47,594 nt of DNA, taken from assembly GCA_947649125.1 (NCBI GenBank), contig CANSQL010000016.1, positions 1 to 47,594 on the forward strand, read 5' to 3'. Position numbers and translations under genes: made by a program. Origin of the DNA: an uncultured Erysipelotrichaceae bacterium (lineage in GTDB: Bacteria; Bacillota_I; Bacilli_A; Erysipelotrichales; Erysipelotrichaceae). Of this stretch, positions 32,823 through 41,831 are shown piece after piece. Numbering within the stretch: the first letter of the stretch is position 1; each line of letters begins with the position of its first letter. Below the pieces are notes generated by a model. That model did not search any database. It was not told where the DNA came from and worked only from the letters and a program-made list of their open reading frames with translations.

Positions 32823-35717
32823 TTATCTTTTAGTCGTAATCGCTTTTGCTTTACTCCAAGAGCCGTAAAGCTTTGTCGATTTCCCGTTATACTTAATCGT
32901 TTTATAGGTTCTGACTCTGACATAATACTTTTTCTTGGATTTCAGCTTTGATACGGTTTTATTGGTTGTTTTGTTTTTACCGATCGTCAGCGTTTTAGTG
33001 GTCTTGGTGCTGAACTTACTGCTTGTAGAATACTGAAGCTGATATCCGGTAGTTTGAGAAGCTTGTTTTTTCCAATAAACCTTAAAGCCCTTTGATTTAG
33101 AAGTTATCTTTGATAAGCTCGTTGATTTAGGCAGAATGTTAAAGGTTTTCTTTACCGTTCCGCTGTAATTCCCTTTAAACTTAATCGTTACCGTGTATTT
33201 TCCGACGTTTTTTCTGCCCTTCGGATAGGAAACGGTATAGTTGGCAGAACTGATTGTTTTTCCGTTGCTTCCGACAACCTTAACGCTCGGTTTACGTACT
33301 TTTCCGTTATACGTATAATTCGTCGTTGAGAGTGTTATTTTCTTCGGATAATAAATCGTTGCGGCGGACTTTGTCGCTCCGCAGGAGCATTTATACGTGA
33401 TTTTTCCGTTTTTCGATACGGTAGCCTTAGTAAGCGTACTGATATATTTATGATTACATGTAACCGTAAGCTTGGCAGCCGGACGATAATGCTGTAGCTT
33501 TGCCGTAATATTTGCAGAACCCGGCGCAAATGCGGAAACATTGCCGTTTGAGGATACAGATGCAACCTTTGTGTTGCTGCTGCTCCAGCTGATATAGTTG
33601 TTATTTAATACTGCCGCTAAAGATGAAAAGCCGGGATTTGTTACATATACCTTAGCTTTTACGGCAGTACCCTTTGATACGCTTGTTTTATCTAATTTCG
33701 TTCTCAATTTAAACGTATATTCCGCATCATCTCCAAAGGACCAGCTAAGACCGTGTCCGATTATTGCTTCCTTAAAGGTATCTGTCGCAAGTGCAATCGT
33801 CTGCGATGTGGATTTATTGGCCGGTTTTGCACAATTTGCAGTATTTGTAACGCTGCCGAAGCATTGAACCCAATAATACACACCGTTATGCTTCACAACA
33901 CCGATACCGATGGTTTTGGCATCCTTGGAAAGAATATTTTCTTTATGCCCTTGAGACTTCATCCAAGAATTCATGACCTGCTGCGGCGTAGTCTGACCGG
34001 CAGCAATATTTTCGGCAATCATTTTATCGTTCAAGGAAAAAGCAATCGAGCCGTCGGGTCTTGTGTGCGAGAATAACAAAGCATTCTCTCCCGCTCGAAC
34101 CATTGCGGAGTTTAATAAGGAGCTGTCCATAACCAATTCATGTAAGCCGTTTGCTTTACGCTGTTGGTTCACAAGCTGCAGCACCGCAAAGGCATTGTTG
34201 TAATCCTGAGTAACATTGATGTTTACTTTTTGTAAGTAACGATAACCGTTGTAACCATAGGGAGACATATTCGAATCCTTACAAGTGATTTTTGTTGTAT
34301 CCTCAAACGCTAAAGAATGAACGAATTTTGTACTATACGGCAAAGTGATCGCTTCAATCGATAAACAGTAACAAAAAGCACATCTGTTAATTTCAGTAAC
34401 CCCTTCGTTCAGTGTAACATTTTTTAAATTGCCGCACGCTAAGAATGCTTGGAAAGGAATCATTTTTAAACCTTTTGAAGTAAAGTCGGTCAGACTGTAA
34501 CATTCTCCGAAGCATCCGTTACCGATAGAGGTGATATTTATCGGTAATGTAACAGACGTAAGAGCGGTACACTCCGCAAAGGTCTGTGCATACAGCGTTT
34601 TAAGAGCAGTTCCGAAATTTATATCCGTTAAAGCAGGACACTTTCTAAACATTTGGTAGGAAGTTGATTCTAAGCCTTTACCGAAGGTTACTGATTTTAA
34701 TGATTTACATCCATAGAATGTAAAGTCACCCACAGAAGTAACACTGTCAGGTATCTTTACAGCTTCAATTCTATAACAATTTTGGAATGCCGCAGATCCT
34801 ATACTTTTCACTGAGGAAGGGATAGTTATGCTTGTTAACCATTTATTATAATTAAATGAAGAAGCTGCAATTTCAGTTACTGTAGAAGGAATCACATAAG
34901 TCGTATTAGATTTGCCTGCCGGATACATGAATAATGTTTTTCCTTGATCGGTAAAAAGGACTCCGTCTTTTACTGAAAAAACAGGATTTCCGGTTGCTAC
35001 CGAAAAAGAAGAAAGCGGACAATCAAAAAATGCTAAACGTGATATTTTCGTTAAGCTTCCGGGTACTGAAAAGGAATCTAAAACTGTATCCTGAAAAGTA
35101 TAATCGCCTAATTGAGCAAGCCCGCTTCCGCCTGAAATTGTTTTGAGCTTTCTGCAATTCGCAAAAGCAGCAGCTTCTAAAACATTAACAGAAGCCGGCA
35201 ATACAATTTCAGTAATTGAATAACACTCATAGAAGGCTGCTTCACCGATCGTTTTCACTGTATTCGGTATCGATACGGACGTTAGATTACTAAAATTGTT
35301 GAAGGCTCTCTTGCCTATCCTCGTTGCTCCGCTGTTGATTACGATTTTAGTAACAGCAGTTCGTTGGGAATACCAAGGTGCAGTATTACTTCCATAGTCA
35401 TACATTGCCCCGGTACCGGAAATCGTCAAGACTCCGTCCTTTAAGGACCATGTTAAATTATCTCCGCAGGCTTGTGAACTGCTGAAAGCTACCGCTCTGC
35501 TTTTGATTTTACCGTTCGATTTTGACAGCTGATAACCGCTGCTCACCTCCCCCTCTTGATCATCTGCAAGCAGTGTCGCTTCTTGTTCCTTGTGTGCTGC
35601 AGCTGCACCGTCACCAATGCTTTCGGATGCTTCTGCATCAGCAGCAAAAATCGGTGTTGCCGACAGCATGGATACACTCATTAACATGCACAGTAACAAT
35701 GATTGAATTTTTTTCAT
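32823..35717 (-). CDS. Secreted BspA-type leucine-rich repeat protein with CAP domain
   Basis: A 964-residue extracellular protein. An N-terminal signal peptide (MKKIQSLLLCMLMSVSMLSA, cleavage near ATPIFAADA) precedes a BspA-like (LRR_5) region with many repeats of the type LTSVTIPxSVxSIGxxAFxxC, about residues 85-490. A CAP/SCP domain follows at about 501-621 (LVNQQRKANGLHEL, FSHTRPDGS, IAENIAAGQ, NSWMKSQGHKENIL). Then come a Big2-like Ig domain (about 666-754), a small CxC-containing segment, an MBG-like repeat (789-863), and a C-terminal fibronectin III-like domain with a very basic tail. No LPxTG motif or membrane anchor is present, so the basic repeats may hold it on the wall. BspA repeats in gut bacteria are linked to adhesion. 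CAP domains have varied roles. Confidence 0.88.
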   Translation of the reverse strand: MKKIQSLLLCMLMSVSMLSATPIFAADAEASESIGDGAAAAHKEQEATLLADDQEGEVSSGYQLSKSNGKIKSRAVAFSSSQACGDNLTWSLKDGVLTISGTGAMYDYGSNTAPWYSQRTAVTKIVINSGATRIGKRAFNNFSNLTSVSIPNTVKTIGEAAFYECYSITEIVLPASVNVLEAAAFANCRKLKTISGGSGLAQLGDYTFQDTVLDSFSVPGSLTKISRLAFFDCPLSSFSVATGNPVFSVKDGVLFTDQGKTLFMYPAGKSNTTYVIPSTVTEIAASSFNYNKWLTSITIPSSVKSIGSAAFQNCYRIEAVKIPDSVTSVGDFTFYGCKSLKSVTFGKGLESTSYQMFRKCPALTDINFGTALKTLYAQTFAECTALTSVTLPINITSIGNGCFGECYSLTDFTSKGLKMIPFQAFLACGNLKNVTLNEGVTEINRCAFCYCLSIEAITLPYSTKFVHSLAFEDTTKITCKDSNMSPYGYNGYRYLQKVNINVTQDYNNAFAVLQLVNQQRKANGLHELVMDSSLLNSAMVRAGENALLFSHTRPDGSIAFSLNDKMIAENIAAGQTTPQQVMNSWMKSQGHKENILSKDAKTIGIGVVKHNGVYYWVQCFGSVTNTANCAKPANKSTSQTIALATDTFKEAIIGHGLSWSFGDDAEYTFKLRTKLDKTSVSKGTAVKAKVYVTNPGFSSLAAVLNNNYISWSSSNTKVASVSSNGNVSAFAPGSANITAKLQHYRPAAKLTVTCNHKYISTLTKATVSKNGKITYKCSCGATKSAATIYYPKKITLSTTNYTYNGKVRKPSVKVVGSNGKTISSANYTVSYPKGRKNVGKYTVTIKFKGNYSGTVKKTFNILPKSTSLSKITSKSKGFKVYWKKQASQTTGYQLQYSTSSKFSTKTTKTLTIGKNKTTNKTVSKLKSKKKYYVRVRTYKTIKYNGKSTKLYGSWSKAKAITTKR

Positions 35718-35767
35718 ATCTCATTCTCCCTTTCCCATATTAATTCTTTATAATATGCTATACCTGT

Positions 35768-35796
35768 ATTATATTCTTTAAGGGATGAAAAAACAA
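35768..35796 (-). promoter_or_regulatory. Promoter of the BspA/CAP gene
   Basis: Minus strand TTGTTT (35796-35791), 17 bp, TATAAT (35773-35768), about 50 bp upstream of the ATG. Confidence 0.6.
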
Positions 35797-35900
35797 TAGA
35801 TATCGCGATATTTATTATCATTTTAAATAAATTTTGCTGTTTTCATAACTCACGTTAATGCACGATATTTGAAAACAAACTAATTTCGACAATGAATCAT

Positions 35901-35941
35901 AAAAAAACTGCAGTGATGAATCTATTCTTTCACACTGCAGT
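35901..35941 (-). terminator. Terminator of the SpoIID/peptidoglycan-binding gene
   Basis: Minus strand ACTGCAGTG / CACTGCAGT, 9 bp, long loop, seven Ts, 31 nt after the stop codon. Confidence 0.85.
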
Positions 35942-35972
35942 ATCAATATTAAGATAAATATACAGGACTGCT

Positions 35973-38024
35973 TTACTGCAACAGCTCCTGATACGTTTGA
36001 TTGATCAAGTGCCATGTCTGTTGTCCCACGACACCGTCCGCAGGGATTCCCATCAAGCGCTGGAACGCCTCTACACTCGCTCTTGTACCGTTGCCGAAAA
36101 TACCGTCTGCCGCAAGATCGGGAATCGACGTATAATAAATTGAAATTCCCTTAAGGCGCTGCTGTATCAATAAGACGTCATTTCCTCGTGAGCCGACACG
36201 AAGCACATTGCCCGGGAACGGCGGTGTTGACGTGCTCGGCAAATCACCGTTATCGATTTCATTTGCCGTTTTCAAAAGCAGCTCCCAGGTTGCCTGATTC
36301 ACAATTCCGTCTGCCGCTAAATTAAACTTGCGCTGAAACGCAATGACCGCATTACGGGTCGCGCTTCCGAAGATGCCGTCAATCACAATGACCGGTATTT
36401 CACTGTATTGTGAGGATACCGTATTCAAGGCGCTTTGAATCACCGTAACATTCGGTCCGCTGGCTCCTGTCATGATCGGATTGCCCGGGTAGCTCGGTGC
36501 GCTGTCATCAGGTACGATCTCCTGATTGATATTTGAGAACACCGCATAAATGCGATCCCAAGTAGCTCTGCCGACGATTCCGTCCTGAATCAAGCCAAAT
36601 CGCTTCTGAAACGCAATAACTGCCTGTTCCAAGCCTTGACCGAAGCGTCCGTCAATCGATACTTCACCGATTTCCTTATAAAAGACAGCGATGCTCGCAA
36701 GGTAGTATTGAAGCAGCTGCACATCTACACCTTTACTGCCCTCACGAAGCGTAACTCCCGGCCATTCCCCGCTGTACAGATTTTGAATCTGACCGATGGA
36801 TTTCAGTTCAGCCAGCTTACGCACTGCCGCATAGATAAAGCTGATCTTATACCAAGTAGCCTTACCGACAACACCGTCAACACCCAAATCAAACTGGCGC
36901 TGAAATTCACGCACTGCCGCTTCGGTTGAAGCCTGAAAGTTACCGTCTACAGGGAAAATCGGCTGAATATTCGGATAATTGATCGATATCGCATTCAACT
37001 GCTCCTGAAGCTGTCTGACCTGTTGACCGCTCGATCCTACTCTTAACGGTGTTCCCGGATAAGAGGACACGATATCCTGAATATTATCCGTTGAGCGAAT
37101 ATTGATTTCATCACCGTAGTAATAGCGTAAAATTCTTAATGCCGAGTAGCCCTGATTCGCTAAATCCAAGGTACCCCACTGCTTCAAGCCCGGACACTGG
37201 GCATTTTTACCGTCACAATATTCCGCATAATACGGCTCCATATAATTTCGCTTTTGAATATAATCGCCGAATACCTCATCAACGACCTCCGCAATCGAAT
37301 CATAAATATTGCGATTTTTCACGAATGCCTGATCAAAGGCCGTAGAATTCGTAATATCAAAGCTGTAGCCCTTGGAGCGATACCATTCCGTATAAATGCG
37401 ATTCAGCACCAATGACATCTGTGCCCAAATATTTGCCTTTAATGCCTCATAAGGCCATGTCGGATAAATTTCCGAGCTGGCAACATTTTTCAGATAATAC
37501 AAAAACGGTACTGTTACATTCTCCGCATTGCGGTCGGGTCTGCCCAAATGAACGGTGATATTGGTCGGAATCACGACCTGGGTCAAAATACGTGCCGTCG
37601 TATTCGGCGGTGTCTGTCCGACATTGTTTCCCCCTTCGTTTGTCAACAGATGATGATCCGGAATCACATCGATATTGCGCTGTGCACTGCGCTGTAAGCG
37701 TGTCGGAATCGGTTCTACGTTTAAATAGCTGTATTCACCCGCAAATACCTGTACTCCCAATATCTCCTCAAGCTCAAAGCCGTTCGCACGAACCTGAACA
37801 TTGTAGGTTTCATACGGTCTTGCATCATTTCCTTCACTTAAGCTTAACGAGCGCTCCGGTGCATATAAGGCAATCATTTCGGTTTTGCCTGCATCATCGG
37901 TCATAAAGAAATCCTCAAATACCACTTCATCATCATTTACCTTGTAGACTCTTACCATCGCCTGTGTCAGTGCATATGCCTGATCGCCAAGCGAGACTTG
38001 AACCTGTAAATAACCTGTTGCGAT
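35973..38024 (-). CDS. SpoIID-like protein with four peptidoglycan-binding domains, noncanonical start
   Basis: About 683 residues. N-terminal carboxypeptidase-regulatory-like beta domain (about 1-110). Then a SpoIID-type region whose VPFLYYLKNVASSEIYPTW and PYEALKANIWAQ match the lytic transglycosylase core, with the likely catalytic glutamate near residue 185. Then four peptidoglycan_binding_1 repeats (PGxxLRxGSxGxxVxxLQ... DGxxGxxTxxAVxxFQ), about 330-683. No signal peptide or anchor is visible. Coding pattern continues upstream of the first ATG (37958), but no ATG, GTG or TTG occurs in frame before the stop. ATC 38024 or ATT 38027 after AGGGGGTG gives a start like MATGYLQVQV, typical of related proteins. 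A cortex or spore-wall role is inferred. Confidence 0.78.
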   Translation of the reverse strand: MATGYLQVQVSLGDQAYALTQAMVRVYKVNDDEVVFEDFFMTDDAGKTEMIALYAPERSLSLSEGNDARPYETYNVQVRANGFELEEILGVQVFAGEYSYLNVEPIPTRLQRSAQRNIDVIPDHHLLTNEGGNNVGQTPPNTTARILTQVVIPTNITVHLGRPDRNAENVTVPFLYYLKNVASSEIYPTWPYEALKANIWAQMSLVLNRIYTEWYRSKGYSFDITNSTAFDQAFVKNRNIYDSIAEVVDEVFGDYIQKRNYMEPYYAEYCDGKNAQCPGLKQWGTLDLANQGYSALRILRYYYGDEINIRSTDNIQDIVSSYPGTPLRVGSSGQQVRQLQEQLNAISINYPNIQPIFPVDGNFQASTEAAVREFQRQFDLGVDGVVGKATWYKISFIYAAVRKLAELKSIGQIQNLYSGEWPGVTLREGSKGVDVQLLQYYLASIAVFYKEIGEVSIDGRFGQGLEQAVIAFQKRFGLIQDGIVGRATWDRIYAVFSNINQEIVPDDSAPSYPGNPIMTGASGPNVTVIQSALNTVSSQYSEIPVIVIDGIFGSATRNAVIAFQRKFNLAADGIVNQATWELLLKTANEIDNGDLPSTSTPPFPGNVLRVGSRGNDVLLIQQRLKGISIYYTSIPDLAADGIFGNGTRASVEAFQRLMGIPADGVVGQQTWHLINQTYQELLQ

Positions 38025-38095
38025 AATCCCACCCCCTAGGCTAGAGTATGGAATTCTGAGGTTTCAGGCTGTATGAATGCCCAGTCCCAAAGAAT

Positions 38096-38120
38096 AAAAA
38101 ACCATTGTCAATGACAATGG
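38096..38120 (-). terminator. Terminator of the 153-residue helical protein gene
   Basis: Minus strand CCATTGTCA / TGACAATGG, perfect 9 bp with a 1-nt centre (effective small loop), six Ts, directly after the stop codon. Confidence 0.9.
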
Positions 38121-38121
38121 A

Positions 38122-38583
38122 CTATTTACGATTGAAATAATACTTTCCGTTTTTCGCATGAATCGCATGAATTCTTGCCTCATTTTTATTTTTTTCAGCG
38201 GACAGCTGTGAAAGCATGGAATCTGCCATGCGATAAATATAGACCGAGATTCTGCGCATTTCTAAAATCGTATACATTTCCTGCGGCTTTCGCTGAAACA
38301 AACGATCGGCATTTTCCGCAAAGCGATCGACGGATGGAATATGCAGATCGAGCTTTACCAAGCTTTTATGCTCCGCCTTAAAAAAGCGTACATCATGAAT
38401 CATTGCCTGAAATGCCTCATTTAATGCCGCACACGCAAAGGCATCTTCCTCAGATATGGCTTCTAAGCGCTTCACAAACGGCTTCACCCGATGATTCAAG
38501 AGCTTTAAAGAGCCCATGACCTGAAAGATTCGGGCGTTTTTTTCCTCTAATGATGTTAATTCGCTTTGCGTTTCCTTATCCAC
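38122..38583 (-). CDS. Uncharacterised 153-residue helical protein
   Basis: Not recognised. It is highly charged and mostly helical in appearance (MDKETQSELTSLEEKNARIF...), has no signal or membrane segment, and ends in a basic tail (KNGKYYFNRK). The start is GTG at 38583 with only a weak SD (GGAAAGAG about 9 nt upstream). It has a strong terminator of its own and lies between the SpoIID-like gene and the DUF4430 gene without evident coupling to either. Reading frame quality and the tightly placed terminator support a real gene. Confidence 0.7.
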   Translation of the reverse strand: MDKETQSELTSLEEKNARIFQVMGSLKLLNHRVKPFVKRLEAISEEDAFACAALNEAFQAMIHDVRFFKAEHKSLVKLDLHIPSVDRFAENADRLFQRKPQEMYTILEMRRISVYIYRMADSMLSQLSAEKNKNEARIHAIHAKNGKYYFNRK

Positions 38584-38720
38584 GTAGAATCACTCTTTCC
38601 ATCAACATGCCTTATTTTATCATAATTTACGGTACATGAAAATGATAGAATTCATTTTTTATCAAGGTTTTGACAATGTTTTAAAAAGTGCGAGTAAAAC
38701 GGTAATCGCTAAGCAACAAT

Positions 38721-39134
38721 CTATTCCAGTTCGCTAATCAAAGAAAAAGTGAATTCGTCTTTGTCCTTGATCGTAACCTTATCCAATGCCGGACAATATT
38801 CCATTGCGGTACAAACCTCGTTATTGTCGGATTCATATACCCACCACGGTCCTTTTTGCGAATCCTGTGTTTCATCAAGCAATGTGATAAGATATGCACC
38901 GTACGGGCCGTTATCAACTTCAGCCTTTAGCTCGATATGGGTTTTTAACAGCTCAGCCAGTGTTTCACAATCACTGTCAACGCTGATCGTTTCCTGATGC
39001 GTTACACCCTTGACATGAATGGTGATTTGTTTGGCTCCCGCCGTACCCTCATTGTTGTTTTTGAATGCAAAGGCAAGCACACCCAAAAGAATCAGTGCTG
39101 CGACTGCAGCGATCCATTTTACTTTTTTAGTCAT
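38721..39134 (-). CDS. Membrane-anchored DUF4430 domain protein
   Basis: A 137-residue protein with one N-terminal hydrophobic helix (about residues 7-24, WIAAVAALILLGVLAFAF) and no lipobox cysteine. A DUF4430-type domain follows (LAELLKTHIELKAEVDNGPY, then KGPWWVYESDNNEVC, ending in a beta-rich segment FTFSL). DUF4430 is the transcobalamin C-terminal-like beta domain, often near ECF-type vitamin uptake genes. Here an ECF S-like membrane protein lies 139 bp upstream in the same direction. A role as a surface vitamin- or metabolite-binding helper is inferred. Confidence 0.82.
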   Translation of the reverse strand: MTKKVKWIAAVAALILLGVLAFAFKNNNEGTAGAKQITIHVKGVTHQETISVDSDCETLAELLKTHIELKAEVDNGPYGAYLITLLDETQDSQKGPWWVYESDNNEVCTAMEYCPALDKVTIKDKDEFTFSLISELE

Positions 39135-39273
39135 AATATACCTCTTTCCTTCTTTTTCATCTATTTTTTATTGCAGCTTTTATTTCGCTTAACGAACACT
39201 TCCGCTTTTTTGTTTGAAGTGTCTTCGATAGTTCTTTGTATTCTTATTTATTGTTTTTATCAGCCTGATTCAC

Positions 39274-39768
39274 TTACTGTCGCTTCTGTAAGGCTTCTAT
39301 GCGCTTACTGAGCGGCTCATATAGGAACAAACAGCTTAAAAAGGATAAAATCCCTTGAATCAAGCTTGTTTTTAAACCGCTGATCCAATATAACAATGTC
39401 ATATGCTTACTGAATAACAGAAACGGCAAATCTAACAGTTGTCCGCATAAAAATGACAGAAAGCCGCATAACAGGCACAGACATAACAGATGCTTGTTCA
39501 AAAAGCCTTTAAAAAGCACTACGACCAAGGCATACAGCGGATAGATCATCAAATACATACAGGTCCAAGGAGTGATCCCGAGAAACAGCATATTTAAGCA
39601 GGCAAATATCACACAGGACAATATCGCTTCCCTTTTGCTTGAGGTCATTGCGTATAATACGATAGTAAAGGTAATCAGCTCTAAATACAGGATATTGGAA
39701 AACATCTGAAATACGCATACCATAGAGGCGGACATCAGCGCAATTTTCGTCAGCTGCTTTACTGTCAT
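39274..39768 (-). CDS. ECF transporter S component-like membrane protein
   Basis: A 164-residue, very hydrophobic protein with about five to six membrane segments, beginning MTVKQLTKIALMSASMVCVF. The layout and loop LGITPWTCMYLMIYPLYALV fit ECF S components (ECF_trnsprt family), which bind a vitamin or precursor and use a shared energising module encoded elsewhere. Substrate cannot be read from sequence. The start overlaps the ygiQ stop (ATGA, 4 bp), so it is translationally coupled to YgiQ. A DUF4430 protein follows. No riboswitch was recognised upstream. Confidence 0.78.
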   Translation of the reverse strand: MTVKQLTKIALMSASMVCVFQMFSNILYLELITFTIVLYAMTSSKREAILSCVIFACLNMLFLGITPWTCMYLMIYPLYALVVVLFKGFLNKHLLCLCLLCGFLSFLCGQLLDLPFLLFSKHMTLLYWISGLKTSLIQGILSFLSCLFLYEPLSKRIEALQKRQ

Positions 39769-41597
39769 TTTTGAGGCTTCCTTCGCTTGGAATGGGAAAA
39801 GCCTTGAGAATGCTTTTTATTATTCGGTTTTATCAAGCATTTAGATCCGTAGCCGATCAAGTCCTCACGATGTGCCATACGCAGTGCCTTTTCCACCAAG
39901 TGATAATTCTGCGGATAGGTAAACTGCATCAGTGCCCGCTGCATTGCCTTTTCCTCATAGGTTTTCGCAACATAGACCTTTTTCATTGTGCGCGGGTCCA
40001 TACCGGTATAATACATGGCAGTCGATAAGGTTCCCGGAGTCGGATAGAAGTCTTGTACCTGCTTCGGGATATAGTGAATCTTTTTCAAGTAACAGGCCAA
40101 TTCGATTGCGGCCTCTAAATCACTGCCCGGATGTGAGCTCATTAAATACGGAACAAGATATTGCTTCATATGAAGCTGTTTGTTTTTTTCCTCATAGCGC
40201 TGCGTAAATTTCAAATAGAGCTCTTTACGAGGCTTCCCCATTTTATCCAGTACCTTTGCGCTGATATGCTCAGGCGCAACCTTCAGTTGACCGGATATAT
40301 GATATTGTATCAATTCATTAAAGAATGTATCGTCATCATCGTACATTAAATAGTCATAACGAATACCGGAGCGAATAAAGACCTTCTTGATATTCGGTAA
40401 GGCACGAATCGCTCTTAAAACATCGACATATCGGGAATGATCGACCTTTAAGTTGGTACATGGCTTCGGGAATAAGCATTCCTTCTTTTTACAGGCTCCC
40501 AGTTGCTTCTGCTTCTCACAGGCGGTGCGTGAGAAATTGGCGGTCGGCCCGCCGACATCATGAATATAGCCCTTGAAATTCGGCATCTGCGAAATCGTTT
40601 TTGCTTCATTTACGAGGCTTTCCTTAGAACGTGTGGATATGACCCTTCCCTGATGATGGGTGATTGCACAAAAGGAACAGGAGCCGAAACAGCCGCGATT
40701 TGATACAAGAGAGAATTGAACCTCCTCGATGGCCGGTATATAGTGGTATTTCGGATGAAAGGTTCGCTCATACGGAAGTGAATAGGTAAAATCCATTTCT
40801 TCCTGTGTCAGCGGCAGCGGCGGTTGATTTTGAACCACATACCATCCTTCGTATGGTTCGATCAATACCTGTGCCGCAATCGCATCAATATTTTCATGTT
40901 GGATCTTGAAGCTTTTGGCATACGCATAGACATCGTTCGCAATTTCCTCAAATGACGGTAAAAGCAGCGCATCACTGACATATTGAATGTCCTTTGTTTT
41001 CCAGCATGTTCCTCTGATAAAACAGATATCCTTAGCGGCAAGGCCGCTGTTTAACGCATCGGCTACTTCAATGATCGTATTTTCACCCATGCCGTACATA
41101 AGTAAATCGGCTTGGGAATCGATTAAAATCGACCTTCTTACCTTATCGTCCCAATAGTCATAGTGTCCCAATCTTCTTAAGCTCGCTTCAATACCGCCGA
41201 TCAGCACCGGCTTATGCGGAAACAGACGCTTTAGAATCTGTGTATATACGATAACGGCACGATCCGGTCGTTTTCCCATCACTCCGTCATCGCTGTAGGA
41301 GTCCTTGTCTCTTTTTCGTTTATTGACGGAATAATGGTTCACCATAGAATCGATATTGCCGCTGCTTACCAAAAAGCCTAAACGCGGTTCACCGAATTGA
41401 GTAAATTCCTCATCCTTATGCCAATCCGGCTGAGCCAGTATCGCACAGCTGTAGCCGAATGCCTGCAGCGTTCTTGTGATGATCGCTGTTCCGAAGGACG
41501 GATGATCGACGTAAGCATCACCGGAAACATATATAAAATCAACCTGTTCAAAGCCTTGTTCAAGCATTTCTGCACGGCTTGTAGGTAAAAAAGCCAT
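39765..41597 (-). CDS. ygiQ: YgiQ family radical SAM protein
   Basis: A 610-residue UPF0313/YgiQ radical SAM protein of unknown reaction. The cluster triad is in SNRGCFGSCSFCAITHHQGR (C-x3-C-x2-C). A second cysteine-rich segment, CKKKECLFPKPC, and the conserved VGGPTANF and HPGSDLEAAIELACYLK segments are family hallmarks. The C-terminal tail is basic. GAGGTG lies 7 nt upstream of the ATG. It is the first gene of a unit with the ECF S-like protein and probably DUF4430. Confidence 0.93.
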   Translation of the reverse strand: MAFLPTSRAEMLEQGFEQVDFIYVSGDAYVDHPSFGTAIITRTLQAFGYSCAILAQPDWHKDEEFTQFGEPRLGFLVSSGNIDSMVNHYSVNKRKRDKDSYSDDGVMGKRPDRAVIVYTQILKRLFPHKPVLIGGIEASLRRLGHYDYWDDKVRRSILIDSQADLLMYGMGENTIIEVADALNSGLAAKDICFIRGTCWKTKDIQYVSDALLLPSFEEIANDVYAYAKSFKIQHENIDAIAAQVLIEPYEGWYVVQNQPPLPLTQEEMDFTYSLPYERTFHPKYHYIPAIEEVQFSLVSNRGCFGSCSFCAITHHQGRVISTRSKESLVNEAKTISQMPNFKGYIHDVGGPTANFSRTACEKQKQLGACKKKECLFPKPCTNLKVDHSRYVDVLRAIRALPNIKKVFIRSGIRYDYLMYDDDDTFFNELIQYHISGQLKVAPEHISAKVLDKMGKPRKELYLKFTQRYEEKNKQLHMKQYLVPYLMSSHPGSDLEAAIELACYLKKIHYIPKQVQDFYPTPGTLSTAMYYTGMDPRTMKKVYVAKTYEEKAMQRALMQFTYPQNYHLVEKALRMAHREDLIGYGSKCLIKPNNKKHSQGFSHSKRRKPQK

Positions 41598-41665
41598 AAA
41601 ATCACCTCGACTATCATTTTATCATGAATAAAGCGAAATAGGAATGATTACCCTGACAGTTATTC

Positions 41666-41748
41666 AAAAAAAGAAGAATTGCCTGTTCGCACTCTGCTTC
41701 ATCGATTGTTTGATTTTTCTTTTGATTTTCATCGAAATTTGTCTTATA
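41666..41748 (-). ncRNA. Candidate small RNA between the surface-protein gene and ygiQ
   Basis: Minus strand TTGATC (41784-41779), 18 bp, TATACT (41760-41755) is a fair promoter. About 55 nt after the expected start lies a hairpin, AGAGTGC / GCAATTCT with one bulge, followed by TC and seven Ts (to 41666). The interval contains a 22-codon frame without an SD. It could equally be an attenuated leader for ygiQ, whose start is 70 bp downstream. Confidence 0.35.
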
Positions 41749-41783
41749 GGCTTAAGTATATTATCAAGTATTACCTCAGATCA

Positions 41784-41813
41784 AAAGAAAAGATGATCCT
41801 AAGATCACCTTTT
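41784..41813 (-). terminator. Terminator of the discoidin/FIVAR surface protein gene
   Basis: Minus strand AAAAGGTGATC / GATCATCTTTT, 11 bp with one G-U, 4-nt loop, T-rich tail, 18 nt after the stop. Confidence 0.85.
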
Positions 41814-41831
41814 CATGAAGCTTAATGCTGA

